Below are positions 23,328-30,817 of a DNA stretch of 34,283 nucleotides, piece after piece. The notes under the pieces were generated by a model, which was not told where the DNA came from, made no database searches, and was given only the letters and a program-made list of their open reading frames with translations. Position 1 is the first letter of the stretch. Each line of letters opens with the position of its first letter. The stretch spans positions 1 to 34,283 of the forward strand of contig JAFWIE010000060.1 in the NCBI GenBank assembly GCA_017533825.1, given 5' to 3'. The translations under genes and the position numbers were made by a program. The stretch comes from Atopobiaceae bacterium. Lineage in GTDB: Bacteria > Actinomycetota > Coriobacteriia > Coriobacteriales > Atopobiaceae.

Positions 23328-24206
23328 ATGAAACGCACAACCACTACCATCATCGCGACCGCACTCAGCGCGGTATTGGCAACTGGCGCGCTCGCGGGGT
23401 GCGGCAGCCAGCAGGCGGCACCGTCCGAGGAGCCCGCGGCGACCGAGGCGACGACCGAAGCGACGACCGAGGCGGCGACCGAGCAGACCACGGAGGAACT
23501 CGTCGCGGAGTTTAAGGAGGCTGCCGCAAAGGCTCCTACGTACCAGTCGGTCACAATCACCGCGGAAGAGACCACGACCCTCACGGGTGAGGATGCGAAC
23601 TCGGACGAGAACATAACGTCAAAGACCGTGTACAAGTTCGACAACAGCGGTGATCAGCTCAAGACGAGCGCCGATGCCGAAATCGCGGATGTCAAGATGA
23701 CGTATTACACTGACGGTGACGCTGCCGTACTTGTTACCGATGAGGGCGTGTATTCTGGAACGGTCGAGCAGTTTGAGCTCAACTTCGCGGATGGTGTGGA
23801 AGCGTTCTTGAAAGAGTCCGTCGGAAGTGCCGACGTCTTCGCCGATTGCGCCGCAGAAGTGGAGAAGACGGAGACCAATGGGCTGACCTTCTACACCCTG
23901 ACGCTTGATCCCCAGAAGTATACCGCGTCCGATGAGTCGCTGCAGATGCTCGCGGATTATGGCTCGCCAATCGAGGAGGCTCTCGTGACCATCGGCTTCG
24001 AGGAGGATGGCAGCCTCGCTTCCCTCGACCGGAAGCTCACCTATCCGCAGAGCACGTTCGTCAAGAATATGAGCTTCTCGGTCTATAACGCCACCGTTGT
24101 CGACCCGATGCCCGAGGCGACCAAGACGTTCGAGGAGATGGGGTCGGACATCGAGACGAAGCTCGGGGAGTTCGAGGAGAACCTCGGCGCAGAGGCAACG
24201 GAGTAG
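23328..24206 (+). CDS. Lipoprotein of unknown function (LppX/DUF6612-like)
   Basis: This 292-residue protein has a lipobox (ALAGC, Cys25) and a linker built from repeated TTEATTEAATE, then a domain of about 230 residues with long strands and one helix (TVYKFDNSGDQLKTSADAE, MTYYTDGDAAVLVTDEGVYS, LTFYTLTLDPQKYTASDESL). The order of strands recalls small extracytoplasmic lipoproteins that hold hydrophobic ligands, but this is inference. GAGGGGAG precedes the ATG. The last 13 codons and the stop lie in the first copy of a 41-bp tandem duplication. Confidence 0.8.
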   Translation: MKRTTTTIIATALSAVLATGALAGCGSQQAAPSEEPAATEATTEATTEAATEQTTEELVAEFKEAAAKAPTYQSVTITAEETTTLTGEDANSDENITSKTVYKFDNSGDQLKTSADAEIADVKMTYYTDGDAAVLVTDEGVYSGTVEQFELNFADGVEAFLKESVGSADVFADCAAEVEKTETNGLTFYTLTLDPQKYTASDESLQMLADYGSPIEEALVTIGFEEDGSLASLDRKLTYPQSTFVKNMSFSVYNATVVDPMPEATKTFEEMGSDIETKLGEFEENLGAEATE

Positions 24207-24246
24207 GGGAGTTCGAGGAGAACCTCGGCGCAGAGGCAACGGAGTA
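24165..24246. repeat. 41-bp tandem duplication over a stop codon
   Basis: 24165-24205 and 24206-24246 are identical. The TAG stop (24204-24206) spans their boundary, so the second copy is untranslated and out of frame. Confidence 0.92.
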
Positions 24247-24260
24247 GGGTTCCACTGGGG

Positions 24261-24316
24261 TCTACTGGGGGCAGTCCCCTGACAGACGGTCCATCGAGGG
24301 ACTGCCCCCCAGTGGA
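24261..24316. terminator. Hairpin after the lipoprotein gene
   Basis: TCTACTGGGGGCAGTCCC (24261-24278) pairs with GGGACTGCCCCCCAGTGGA (24298-24316), with one bulge and one mismatch. A partial extra left arm (TCCACTGGGG) precedes it. Confidence 0.7.
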
Positions 24317-24377
24317 CCTCCAGCGGGCCGACTCCGTGCGTTCCGCTATACTTTTGCAAACGACGAGAGGAGCGCGC

Positions 24378-25004
24378 ATGGCTCAACGAGGACTGTTCAT
24401 CACCCTGGAAGGCGTCGACGGCTGCGGCAAGTCGACGCAGGGGGCACTACTCACCAACGTGCTGGAGGCGACGGGGCGCGAGGTCGTGCGCCTGCGCGAT
24501 CCAGGCAGCGCGCGTCTCTCCGAGAAGATCCGCCTGATGCTGCTCGATCCCGGCAACGACGACATGTGCTACGAGTGCGAGTTGCTTCTCTACGAGGCCG
24601 CCCGTGCCCAGATGGTGCGCGAGCTCATCTTGCCGGCCCTCGAGCGTGGCGCCGTCGTGGTGTGCGACCGCTTCTACGACTCCACGTATGCGTACCAGGC
24701 TGCTGGGCGCGGCCTCTCCCCACAGATGATCGAGGCCGCCAACAAGCTGGGTAGCTGCGGCGTCGACCCCGATGTCACGCTGGTCTTTGACCTCGCGGCC
24801 GAGGAGGCGCTCGGCCGCGCGACGCACGAGGGGGCCGACCGCCTCGAGGCCGAGGGGATGCGCTTCCAACGGCGCGTGCGCGACGGATACGTTGAGCTCG
24901 CCCAGCGCGAGCCGAACCGCGTACGCATGGTGGACGCCGTGGGCACCGTCGAGGTCGTGCACGCGCGCGTAATCGAGGCGCTGGGCGACGTGCTCGCCCT
25001 GTAG
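24378..25004 (+). CDS. tmk: Thymidylate kinase
   Basis: The 208-residue enzyme phosphorylates dTMP to dTDP. It has a P-loop GVDGCGKST at about residues 11-19, RLRDPGSARLSEKIR (the family's REPGGT stretch, here DPGSA), the DRFYDSTYAYQ motif (DR(Y/F) loop and dTMP contacts), and a LID region with RLEAEGMRFQRRVRDGY. The ATG at 24378 has GAGAGGAG upstream; a longer frame reaches into the hairpin and is rejected. It starts a rightward run with holB and ricT, an order common in Gram-positive genomes. Confidence 0.95.
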   Translation: MAQRGLFITLEGVDGCGKSTQGALLTNVLEATGREVVRLRDPGSARLSEKIRLMLLDPGNDDMCYECELLLYEAARAQMVRELILPALERGAVVVCDRFYDSTYAYQAAGRGLSPQMIEAANKLGSCGVDPDVTLVFDLAAEEALGRATHEGADRLEAEGMRFQRRVRDGYVELAQREPNRVRMVDAVGTVEVVHARVIEALGDVLAL

Positions 25005-25047
25005 TCCCGTTCGCGTCATCCCGTCCCCGCCAAGGAAAGCTCGCCCC

Positions 25048-26241
25048 ATGCCCACAGCATCGACCACTGTTCCGCAACCCCTCATGCGCATCGACAACCA
25101 GCCGCGCGTGCGTGCGTTCCTCTCTGCAGCGTATGCGGAGGGGCGTCTCTCGCACGCGTACCTCTTCACCGGCATGCCGGGCGCGGGCATGACGGAGGCG
25201 GCGCTCGCGCTGGCGCAGTGCGTGGTGTGCCCGAATCCGGAGGGTCCGGATGGCACGTGCGACGAGTGCCTGCGCGTTGCGCATCACACGCACCCCGACG
25301 TGCAGTTTCTCTCTCCGGGTGGCGTCCATGGCTACCTCATCGACCAAGTGCGCACGCTCGAGGAGGAGGTCGCGTACGCGCCGGTGCGCGCCACGCGCAA
25401 GGTCTACGTGCTCGACCGCGCCGACCAGCTGCGCGGCGCGTCCGCAAACGCCCTGCTCAAGACCCTCGAAGAGCCGCCCGCCCACGTCATGTTCATCCTC
25501 ATCGCGCGCTCGGCCGACGCGATGCTGCCCACCATCGTCTCGAGGTGCCAGCAGGTGCCCTTCCGCGTGGTGCCGCCACAGGTGGCCGTCGCGAGCATCG
25601 CACAGCGTGTGGGCGGCGAGGAGCGAGACGCGCGCATCGCGCTCTCGGTGACGGGCACGCCAGAGATGGCGTGTGAGTTCCTGCAGTCGCCCGACCGGCG
25701 CAACGTTCGCCGGACCATGGTGCGCACGCTGTGCGAGCTCGCGGATGACGACGCTTGGGACGTGCTCGTGGCGGCGCAGGGCCTCGTGGAGGATGCTCAG
25801 GTGGCTTCGGGCTTGCGTCAGCGCGGCAAGTCGACGCCCAAGCGCGACGCCATCGTGCGCGACGAGGCGAAGCGCCGCACGGAGGGTCAGGAAGACTACT
25901 ACACGCCCGCCATGCTCAAGAGACTTGAGGATGTCGTGCGCAGAGAGCTGTCCGCGCGCGAGCGTTCAGCTATGATAGAAGCTCTTGCGGCAGCCGAGTC
26001 GTTCCTACGCGACGTGCTTCTCTGCTGCGAGGGGGCACTGGAGCCCATCGTCAACGAGGACGTCTCGGCCGCCGTGGAGCGCATCGCCCACAGCGCGACG
26101 ACCTCGGGGGTGCTGCGCGCGCTGGAGTCGTGCCGCGCGGCCGCGAGCGACATTGCCCACAACGTTACACCTCAGCTGGCCCTTGAGGTCATGCTTCTCT
26201 CTGTCAAGGAGGCACTCGAATGGCAACCGTCATACCGGTAA
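25048..26241 (+). CDS. holB: DNA polymerase III subunit delta'
   Basis: The 397-residue clamp-loader subunit has an AAA+ domain with a degenerate P-loop (GMPGAGMTEA). Its zinc module is CVVCPNPEGPDGTCDECLRV (four Cys). NALLKTLEEPPAHVMFILIA and the sensor/SRC motif IVSRCQQVPF follow. The C-terminal third is helical, as in delta'. The imperfect P-loop is usual for this subunit. It acts in loading the sliding clamp. Its end overlaps ricT by 22 bases and contains that gene's Shine-Dalgarno. Confidence 0.93.
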   Translation: MPTASTTVPQPLMRIDNQPRVRAFLSAAYAEGRLSHAYLFTGMPGAGMTEAALALAQCVVCPNPEGPDGTCDECLRVAHHTHPDVQFLSPGGVHGYLIDQVRTLEEEVAYAPVRATRKVYVLDRADQLRGASANALLKTLEEPPAHVMFILIARSADAMLPTIVSRCQQVPFRVVPPQVAVASIAQRVGGEERDARIALSVTGTPEMACEFLQSPDRRNVRRTMVRTLCELADDDAWDVLVAAQGLVEDAQVASGLRQRGKSTPKRDAIVRDEAKRRTEGQEDYYTPAMLKRLEDVVRRELSARERSAMIEALAAAESFLRDVLLCCEGALEPIVNEDVSAAVERIAHSATTSGVLRALESCRAAASDIAHNVTPQLALEVMLLSVKEALEWQPSYR

Positions 26242-27977
26242 GGTTTGCCTACGCTGCCCGCGACCTGTGGTTCGACCCGGGTCAGACGGGCGCACTTGAG
26301 GGCGATCATGTGATCTGCTCGACCGAGCGCGGGACCGAGATAGGCCTCGCCACGTCCGATCCCTTCGAGGTAGGGCAGGCCGAGCTTGGGCGCAAGACCA
26401 GCAACGCCGCGCTCAAGCCCGTGCTGCGCGTCGCGACCGACGACGATTTGGACCGTGCCGAGGAGCTCGCGCTCAAGGGCGACGCCGCCATGCCTGTCTT
26501 CCGGCGCATGGTGAGCGAGAGCGGGCTCGACATGAAGCCCGTGGGGGTGGAGTACCTCTTTGGCCGCGAGCGCGTGGTGTGCTACTTCGCGGCCGACGAG
26601 CGCGTCGACTTCCGCGCGCTCGTGCGCAGCCTCTCGCACGAGCTGCACGAGCGCATCGACATGCGTCAGATCGGCGTGCGTGAGGAGGCAGCCGTCGTCG
26701 GTGGGTTTGGCCACTGCGGGCAGGAGCTGTGCTGCGCGCGCTTCGGGCTCTCGTTCGAGCCGGTCTCCATACGCATGGCCAAGGAGCAGGACCTGCCGCT
26801 CACGTCGAACAAGATCAGTGGCGCGTGCGGGCGTCTCATGTGCTGCCTGCGCTATGAGTTCGAGGCGTATCGCGACTTTAAGAGCCGCGCGCCCAAGCGC
26901 AATGCCGTTATCGACACGCCGCTTGGCAAGGCAAAGATCATCGAATACGACACGCCGAAGGAGCAGCTGGCGCTGCGCATCGAGAACGGCAAGACGGTCC
27001 GGATTCCGCTGGCCGAGATGGTCGCCTCCGAGGCGGCGGTCAAGAAGTCCGAGGAGCTGCATTGTCCGTGCAGGCCCGACACTGTGCTGCGCGCGTCTCT
27101 CGACAAACTCACGTCGCCGGACGTGCAGATGGCGCTTGCCGAGCTCGACCGCAAGAACGGCGTGATCAAGGATGACGATTTCGCTGAGGACGACCTCTTC
27201 GTCGAGGCCAAGCCACGCAAGCGTCGGAGCCGTCGGGCCGGGGAACAGGCGCCGGTGCAGACGCCTGCGCCGAGTGCGAGCACTGAAGAAGAGCCTGCCA
27301 GCCCGTCGCGTCGCCGTCGCCGCCGGCGTTCGGCGAAGTCCGGTGCGGAGGCCCCGGAGCAGCAGCCGAGTCAGCAGAAGAACCAGCAGGCGGGTCAGCA
27401 GAACGGGCAACAGGGCGGGCAGCAGAACGGCCAGCAGGGTGGCCAGCAGGGTGGCCAGCAGGGTGGCCAGCAGTCGAACCAGCCGGCCCCGCAGGAGGAG
27501 AAGCGCCGTCGCCGTCGGCGTCGTCGTTCTGGCTCGGGGGCCGCTGCCGGCGCTGGTGCCGGCGAAGCCACCGCGGCAGCATCGAACGCGAATGCGCCCG
27601 CGCGGGCCGCGCCCACACCCGCGCAGGAGCAGGGCAAAGAGGGTGAGGGCAAGACCCGTCGTCGCAGGCGCCATCGTACGAGTTCGGCATCCGCGAACGG
27701 CAATGAGGGCAACGCACAGACCCAGGCCCAGGCTCAAGCGCAGCAGCCCAAGTCCGGTGACCAGTCCAAGTCCGATGACCAGCCCAAGCCGAGGCGTCGC
27801 CCCGGAGACCGTGGCGGACAGGGCGGAAAGCAGGGCCAGGCGCCCCAGCAGCAACAACAGCAATCCGCAGACGGTGCGCCTGCGCCGAGGCGTCGCCGCC
27901 GTCGTGGCGGTCGCGGTCGCGGCGGAAACGGAGGCGGTGGAGGCAACGGCGGAACCGCTTCCGCTCCCACGGAGTAG
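26220..27977 (+). CDS. ricT: RicT/YaaT (PSP1-domain) protein with a long basic Gln/Arg tail
   Basis: The 585-residue protein has a PSP1 core (about 1-310) with the conserved cysteines GHCGQELCCARFG (166, 171, 172) and GACGRLMCCLRYE (203, 208, 209). In Bacillus these ligate an iron-sulphur cluster in the RicA-RicF-RicT complex, which directs RNase Y maturation of mRNAs. Residues 311-585 are disordered and very basic, with RRRRRR clusters alternating with QQGGQQNGQQ runs from 12-bp DNA repeats (about 27400-27475). This tail, nearly half the protein, is not in Bacillus RicT and looks like an RNA-binding or condensate-forming region. AAGGAGG inside holB sets the start. Confidence 0.92.
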   Translation: MATVIPVRFAYAARDLWFDPGQTGALEGDHVICSTERGTEIGLATSDPFEVGQAELGRKTSNAALKPVLRVATDDDLDRAEELALKGDAAMPVFRRMVSESGLDMKPVGVEYLFGRERVVCYFAADERVDFRALVRSLSHELHERIDMRQIGVREEAAVVGGFGHCGQELCCARFGLSFEPVSIRMAKEQDLPLTSNKISGACGRLMCCLRYEFEAYRDFKSRAPKRNAVIDTPLGKAKIIEYDTPKEQLALRIENGKTVRIPLAEMVASEAAVKKSEELHCPCRPDTVLRASLDKLTSPDVQMALAELDRKNGVIKDDDFAEDDLFVEAKPRKRRSRRAGEQAPVQTPAPSASTEEEPASPSRRRRRRRSAKSGAEAPEQQPSQQKNQQAGQQNGQQGGQQNGQQGGQQGGQQGGQQSNQPAPQEEKRRRRRRRRSGSGAAAGAGAGEATAAASNANAPARAAPTPAQEQGKEGEGKTRRRRRHRTSSASANGNEGNAQTQAQAQAQQPKSGDQSKSDDQPKPRRRPGDRGGQGGKQGQAPQQQQQQSADGAPAPRRRRRRGGRGRGGNGGGGGNGGTASAPTE

Positions 27978-27980
27978 TGT

Positions 27981-28018
27981 CAACGGCGCTCACGGCTGAT
28001 ATCGCGTGGGCGCCGTTG
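27981..28018 (+). terminator. Hairpin after ricT
   Basis: The arms CAACGGCGCTCACG (27981-27994) and CGTGGGCGCCGTTG (28005-28018) pair over 14 bp with one G-T. TATACT follows at 28022, a possible -10 for the next gene, although no matching -35 was found. Confidence 0.65.
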
Positions 28019-28067
28019 GCGTATACTGCTCTTGTCGCGTGGTTATTGAAGTCCAAAGGGGGCGCGT

Positions 28068-29105
28068 ATGGCTAGACAAGCGCTGCATGGGGTCAATCTT
28101 GCGGGGTGGCTCAGTCTCGAGCAATGGGTCACGCCGGAACTCTTCGCGGGAACTGGCACCCTCGACGAGCAAGGCCTTATGGAAACCTTGGGCGACGATC
28201 TGTATCGCGAGCTCATCAACGATCATCGCAACACCTTCATCACCCAGACGGACTTCAAGCTCATCGCGCGCCGCGGGTTCAATGCGGTGCGTCTCGTGGT
28301 GCCGTGGTACGTGCTGGGCGACGAGGGTCCGGACCCCGGTCGCAACGTGGGCTGCATCGAGCGCGTGGACGCAGCCTTCGATTGGGCTGAGGCCTGCAAT
28401 CTGAAGGTGTTGCTCGTCCTTGGCATAAGCCCCGGCGTGCACGGGAGCGAGGACCTGCTCTCATCCTCAGGCAGAGGTCGGCGCACGGAGATACTCACGG
28501 TGCTCTCTGCTTTGGCGCAGAGGTATGCGCACGATCCGGCCCTCTTTGGCATCGAGGTGGCCAACGAACCGGTCGCACAACATCGCAAGGGGTTCTTCGG
28601 CATTTCGGAGGGCGTGCCGCTGCACGTTCTGCGCAACTACTATCGTGATGCCTACGAGGCCGTGCGCGAGGCGGCGGGATTCAACTGCTACGTGGTGCTG
28701 CCCGACGGCAACGTTCCCGGAGCGTGGCGCAGCTTCATGGCCACGCGCCGCTACGAGCGCGTATGGCTGGACTGCCATCTGTATCACTACGACGAGACGG
28801 TCGATGCGACGGGTCCCTCCGGCGCTGCGACGCTCGTCTCGCGGTCGCGCGATGCGCTCGCTCGCGCCGGCAAGAGCGGTCTGCCGGTGATGGTGGGCGC
28901 ATGGTCTGCGGCCCTGCCGTTCGCCGACTCGCTCATGACGCCGGAGGGGCGCATCGCGCTCGAGCGCGTCTATTGCGCGGAACAGATCGCGGCCTTCGAC
29001 GAGCTGCCCGCGTGGTTCTTCCAGACGTGGAAGACGAGCGGGCACCTCTCGGGCTGGGATTCGCGCGTCGCCCTCGCGAGCTTCGAGAGGGGCATGCTGG
29101 GGTGA
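28068..29105 (+). CDS. GH5-like glycoside hydrolase lacking the catalytic nucleophile
   Basis: The 345-residue protein has the GH5 exo-glucanase opening HGVNLAGWLSLEQWVTPELF, an RLVVPWYVL strand, the acid/base motif IEVANEP (Glu167), and LDCHLYHYDE (His237, Tyr239). At the end of strand seven the family has GEWS with the nucleophilic Glu. Here it reads VGAWSAAL, with Ala278 (codon GCA at 28899-28901). WFFQTWKTSGHLSGW then follows the family pattern. No signal peptide is present, so it is cytoplasmic. As written it could bind a glucan but should not hydrolyse it by the retaining mechanism. Its end overlaps rsmI by four bases (GTGA). Confidence 0.83.
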   Translation: MARQALHGVNLAGWLSLEQWVTPELFAGTGTLDEQGLMETLGDDLYRELINDHRNTFITQTDFKLIARRGFNAVRLVVPWYVLGDEGPDPGRNVGCIERVDAAFDWAEACNLKVLLVLGISPGVHGSEDLLSSSGRGRRTEILTVLSALAQRYAHDPALFGIEVANEPVAQHRKGFFGISEGVPLHVLRNYYRDAYEAVREAAGFNCYVVLPDGNVPGAWRSFMATRRYERVWLDCHLYHYDETVDATGPSGAATLVSRSRDALARAGKSGLPVMVGAWSAALPFADSLMTPEGRIALERVYCAEQIAAFDELPAWFFQTWKTSGHLSGWDSRVALASFERGMLG

Positions 29106-29980
29106 GCGTGCGAGGCGGGGGCGTGCTGTCCATGGTGGGCACGCCCATCGGTAACTTGGAGGATGCCTCGCCGCGCGTGCTTGCCACGCTGCGGCAGGCG
29201 GATGTGCTTTTGTGCGAAGACACACGCGTCACGTCCAAGCTGCTCGCGCGATTCGGGATTCGCGTCTCGCTCATGCGGTGCGACCAAAACGTGATTGCTG
29301 CGCGCGTGGACGGCGTGCTGGACCGCGTGGAGGCGGGGGAGCGCGTGGCGTTCGTCTCGGATGCGGGGATGCCGGGGGTCTCGGACCCTGGGCAGCAGCT
29401 GGTCGACGCGGCGCTTGAGCGGGGCCTACCGGTGGAGGTCATTCCCGGGCCCAGTGCCGTAACCTGCGCGTTGGTGGCGTCGGGGTTGCCGATGGACCAC
29501 TTCTTCTTTGAGGGATTCTTGCCGCGGAAGGCTGGTGCGCGGGCGCGTCGGCTGGGCGAGCTCTCGCAGGTGCCGGGTGCGCTCGTCGTGTACGAGTCGC
29601 CGCATCGGGTCGTGGCGACGCTCGCGTCCATCGCGGAGGTGCTGCCGGCGCGCAGGGTCGCGCTGGTGCGCGAGCTCACCAAGCTTCACGAGGAGGTCGT
29701 GCGGGAGTTGGCACCCGAACTGGTACGTCGCGTTGCGGAGGGGCCGGAGGTGCGGGGCGAGTGCGTCATCGTGATCGAGGGACCGGTCGCAGGCGACTTC
29801 GTTACCGGTTCCGCGGAGGGGGGCGTCGCTGGGCCTACGTCGTCCGTGCGCACCCTCGATGAGGCAATCGCCGAGGGCGTGGCGGCCGGCGAGCCGAAGA
29901 GCCGCCTCTCGAAGCGCCTGGCCAAGGAGTTCTCGCTCGCGCGCTCGGACGTGTACGCTCGCGTCTTGGAGCTGGGCTGA
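29102..29980 (+). CDS. rsmI: 16S rRNA 2'-O-ribose methyltransferase RsmI
   Basis: The 292-residue enzyme uses S-adenosylmethionine to methylate C1402 of 16S rRNA. It carries the tetrapyrrole-methylase-fold signatures VGTPIGNLEDASPR, CEDTRVTSKLL, FVSDAGMPGVSDPG and IPGPSAVTCAL, then FFFEGFLPRK. The C-terminal helical part ends KSRLSKRLAKEFSLARSDVY. The GTG at 29102 is chosen: it overlaps the GH5 stop, GAGAGGGG lies upstream, and it places the first strand GVLSMVGTPIG in the usual position. Longer frames into GH5 are shadows. Confidence 0.93.
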   Translation: MSVRGGGVLSMVGTPIGNLEDASPRVLATLRQADVLLCEDTRVTSKLLARFGIRVSLMRCDQNVIAARVDGVLDRVEAGERVAFVSDAGMPGVSDPGQQLVDAALERGLPVEVIPGPSAVTCALVASGLPMDHFFFEGFLPRKAGARARRLGELSQVPGALVVYESPHRVVATLASIAEVLPARRVALVRELTKLHEEVVRELAPELVRRVAEGPEVRGECVIVIEGPVAGDFVTGSAEGGVAGPTSSVRTLDEAIAEGVAAGEPKSRLSKRLAKEFSLARSDVYARVLELG

Positions 29981-30052
29981 GCTGGGCAGCGCCGGGCAGC
30001 GCTGAGCTGCGGCGGGGCAGCGCCGAGCGAGCCGCCCTCCGCCCCGCCCCGC

Positions 30053-30231
30053 CTAACGAAATCGGACCTTGCGGCAAGGCCGCCCCGCCCCGCCTAACGA
30101 AATCGGACCTTGCGGCACGACTTCTAACGGAATGGGACCTTGCGGCACTCCACAAGGTGCCATTTCGTTAGATTCCGTGCCACAAGCTTCATTTCCGTTA
30201 GGAGCTTTGCCACAAGGTCCAATTCTGTTAG
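30053..30231. repeat. Array of six 24-bp units, three direct then three inverted
   Basis: The consensus is CTAACGAAATCGGACCTTGC then GGCA. Direct units lie at 30053-30076, 30094-30117 and 30124-30147. Inverted units lie at about 30150-30171 (two bases short), 30178-30201 and 30208-30231. The third and fourth can form a tight hairpin, and the outer pairs can extend it. Confidence 0.85.
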
Positions 30232-30236
30232 GCGGC

Positions 30237-30268
30237 CTAATGGGGTCCACCTCTAATGGGGTCCACCT
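30237..30268. repeat. Two perfect 16-bp tandem copies
   Basis: CTAATGGGGTCCACCT occurs at 30237-30252 and again at 30253-30268. The GGGGTCCACC core matches the hairpin at 7672. Confidence 0.85.
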
Positions 30269-30374
30269 TTGCGTGTTGTAAGCCCGTCGCTCGTCTCGCG
30301 CGCTCGTCTCACTGTGCTGCGTCCTGCGGTGTTGCGTCCAGCGGCGCGTGCCTATTGACTGGCGTTCACGAAAT

Positions 30375-30553
30375 AGTGACCAATAAATTATGAAAGCATT
30401 TACAAAACCCCAGCTCAGACGCAAAAAGTACAAAGAATGATGTGTTGATTGGTCACTGGCTATTTTACCTAGTGACCAATTAACACATCAATAATCAATG
30501 CAAATCGCACTGAGCTGGGCTTTTGTAATTGGTTACAAGATTAATTGGTCACT
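30375..30553. repeat. Two-unit palindromic element, copy B
   Basis: This 179-bp copy runs from AGTGACCAATAAA to TTAATTGGTCACT. Its central arms 30438-30457 and 30471-30490 pair over 20 bp with one G-T pair (30447 with 30481). Unlike copy A, its two units are inverted relative to each other (CCCAGCTCAG at about 30408-30417 and CTGAGCTGGG at about 30511-30520), so the whole element is one imperfect palindrome. Confidence 0.9.
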
Positions 30554-30817
30554 CTTGGAGCTCTCGCGGTGGGTCGGCACGTCCGACTTCCTCGCCATGA
30601 GGCAGGAATATCGCCCGTGAGTTGTTACAATGGGTGCGGCACCTCGATGTGTACTGCGCTCGGCGCGGCGCGACGCCCGCCGAGGTGCGGCATCCACAAC
30701 GGACGGCACCCGGCGGGGCGTGATGCCTACAATGGGTGTGGTGCGCCCCGCGATGCGAGGCCCCATGGCATATGGCACACGGCACGGCCCCGGAAGCTTC
30801 CAGCGAAAGGACTTCTC

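Larger units (their letters stand above)
29981..30817. other. Repeat-laden spacer before the HerA-like gene
   Basis: No supported gene in about 840 bases. In order it holds GCTGAGCTG/GGGCAGCGC repeats (29981-30040), the six-unit array (30053-30231), a two-copy 16-bp repeat (30237-30268), copy B of the two-unit palindromic element (30375-30553) and a structured leader with two TACAATGGGTG sites (30626 and 30728). Confidence 0.7.

Noticed and set aside
26172..27983. Leftward 603-residue open frame
   Set aside because: Antisense to ricT, whose cysteine motifs, start signal and gene order are convincing.
30053..30231. CRISPR array
   Set aside because: Units change orientation half-way, spacing is 7-17 bases and uneven, and no cas gene is present.
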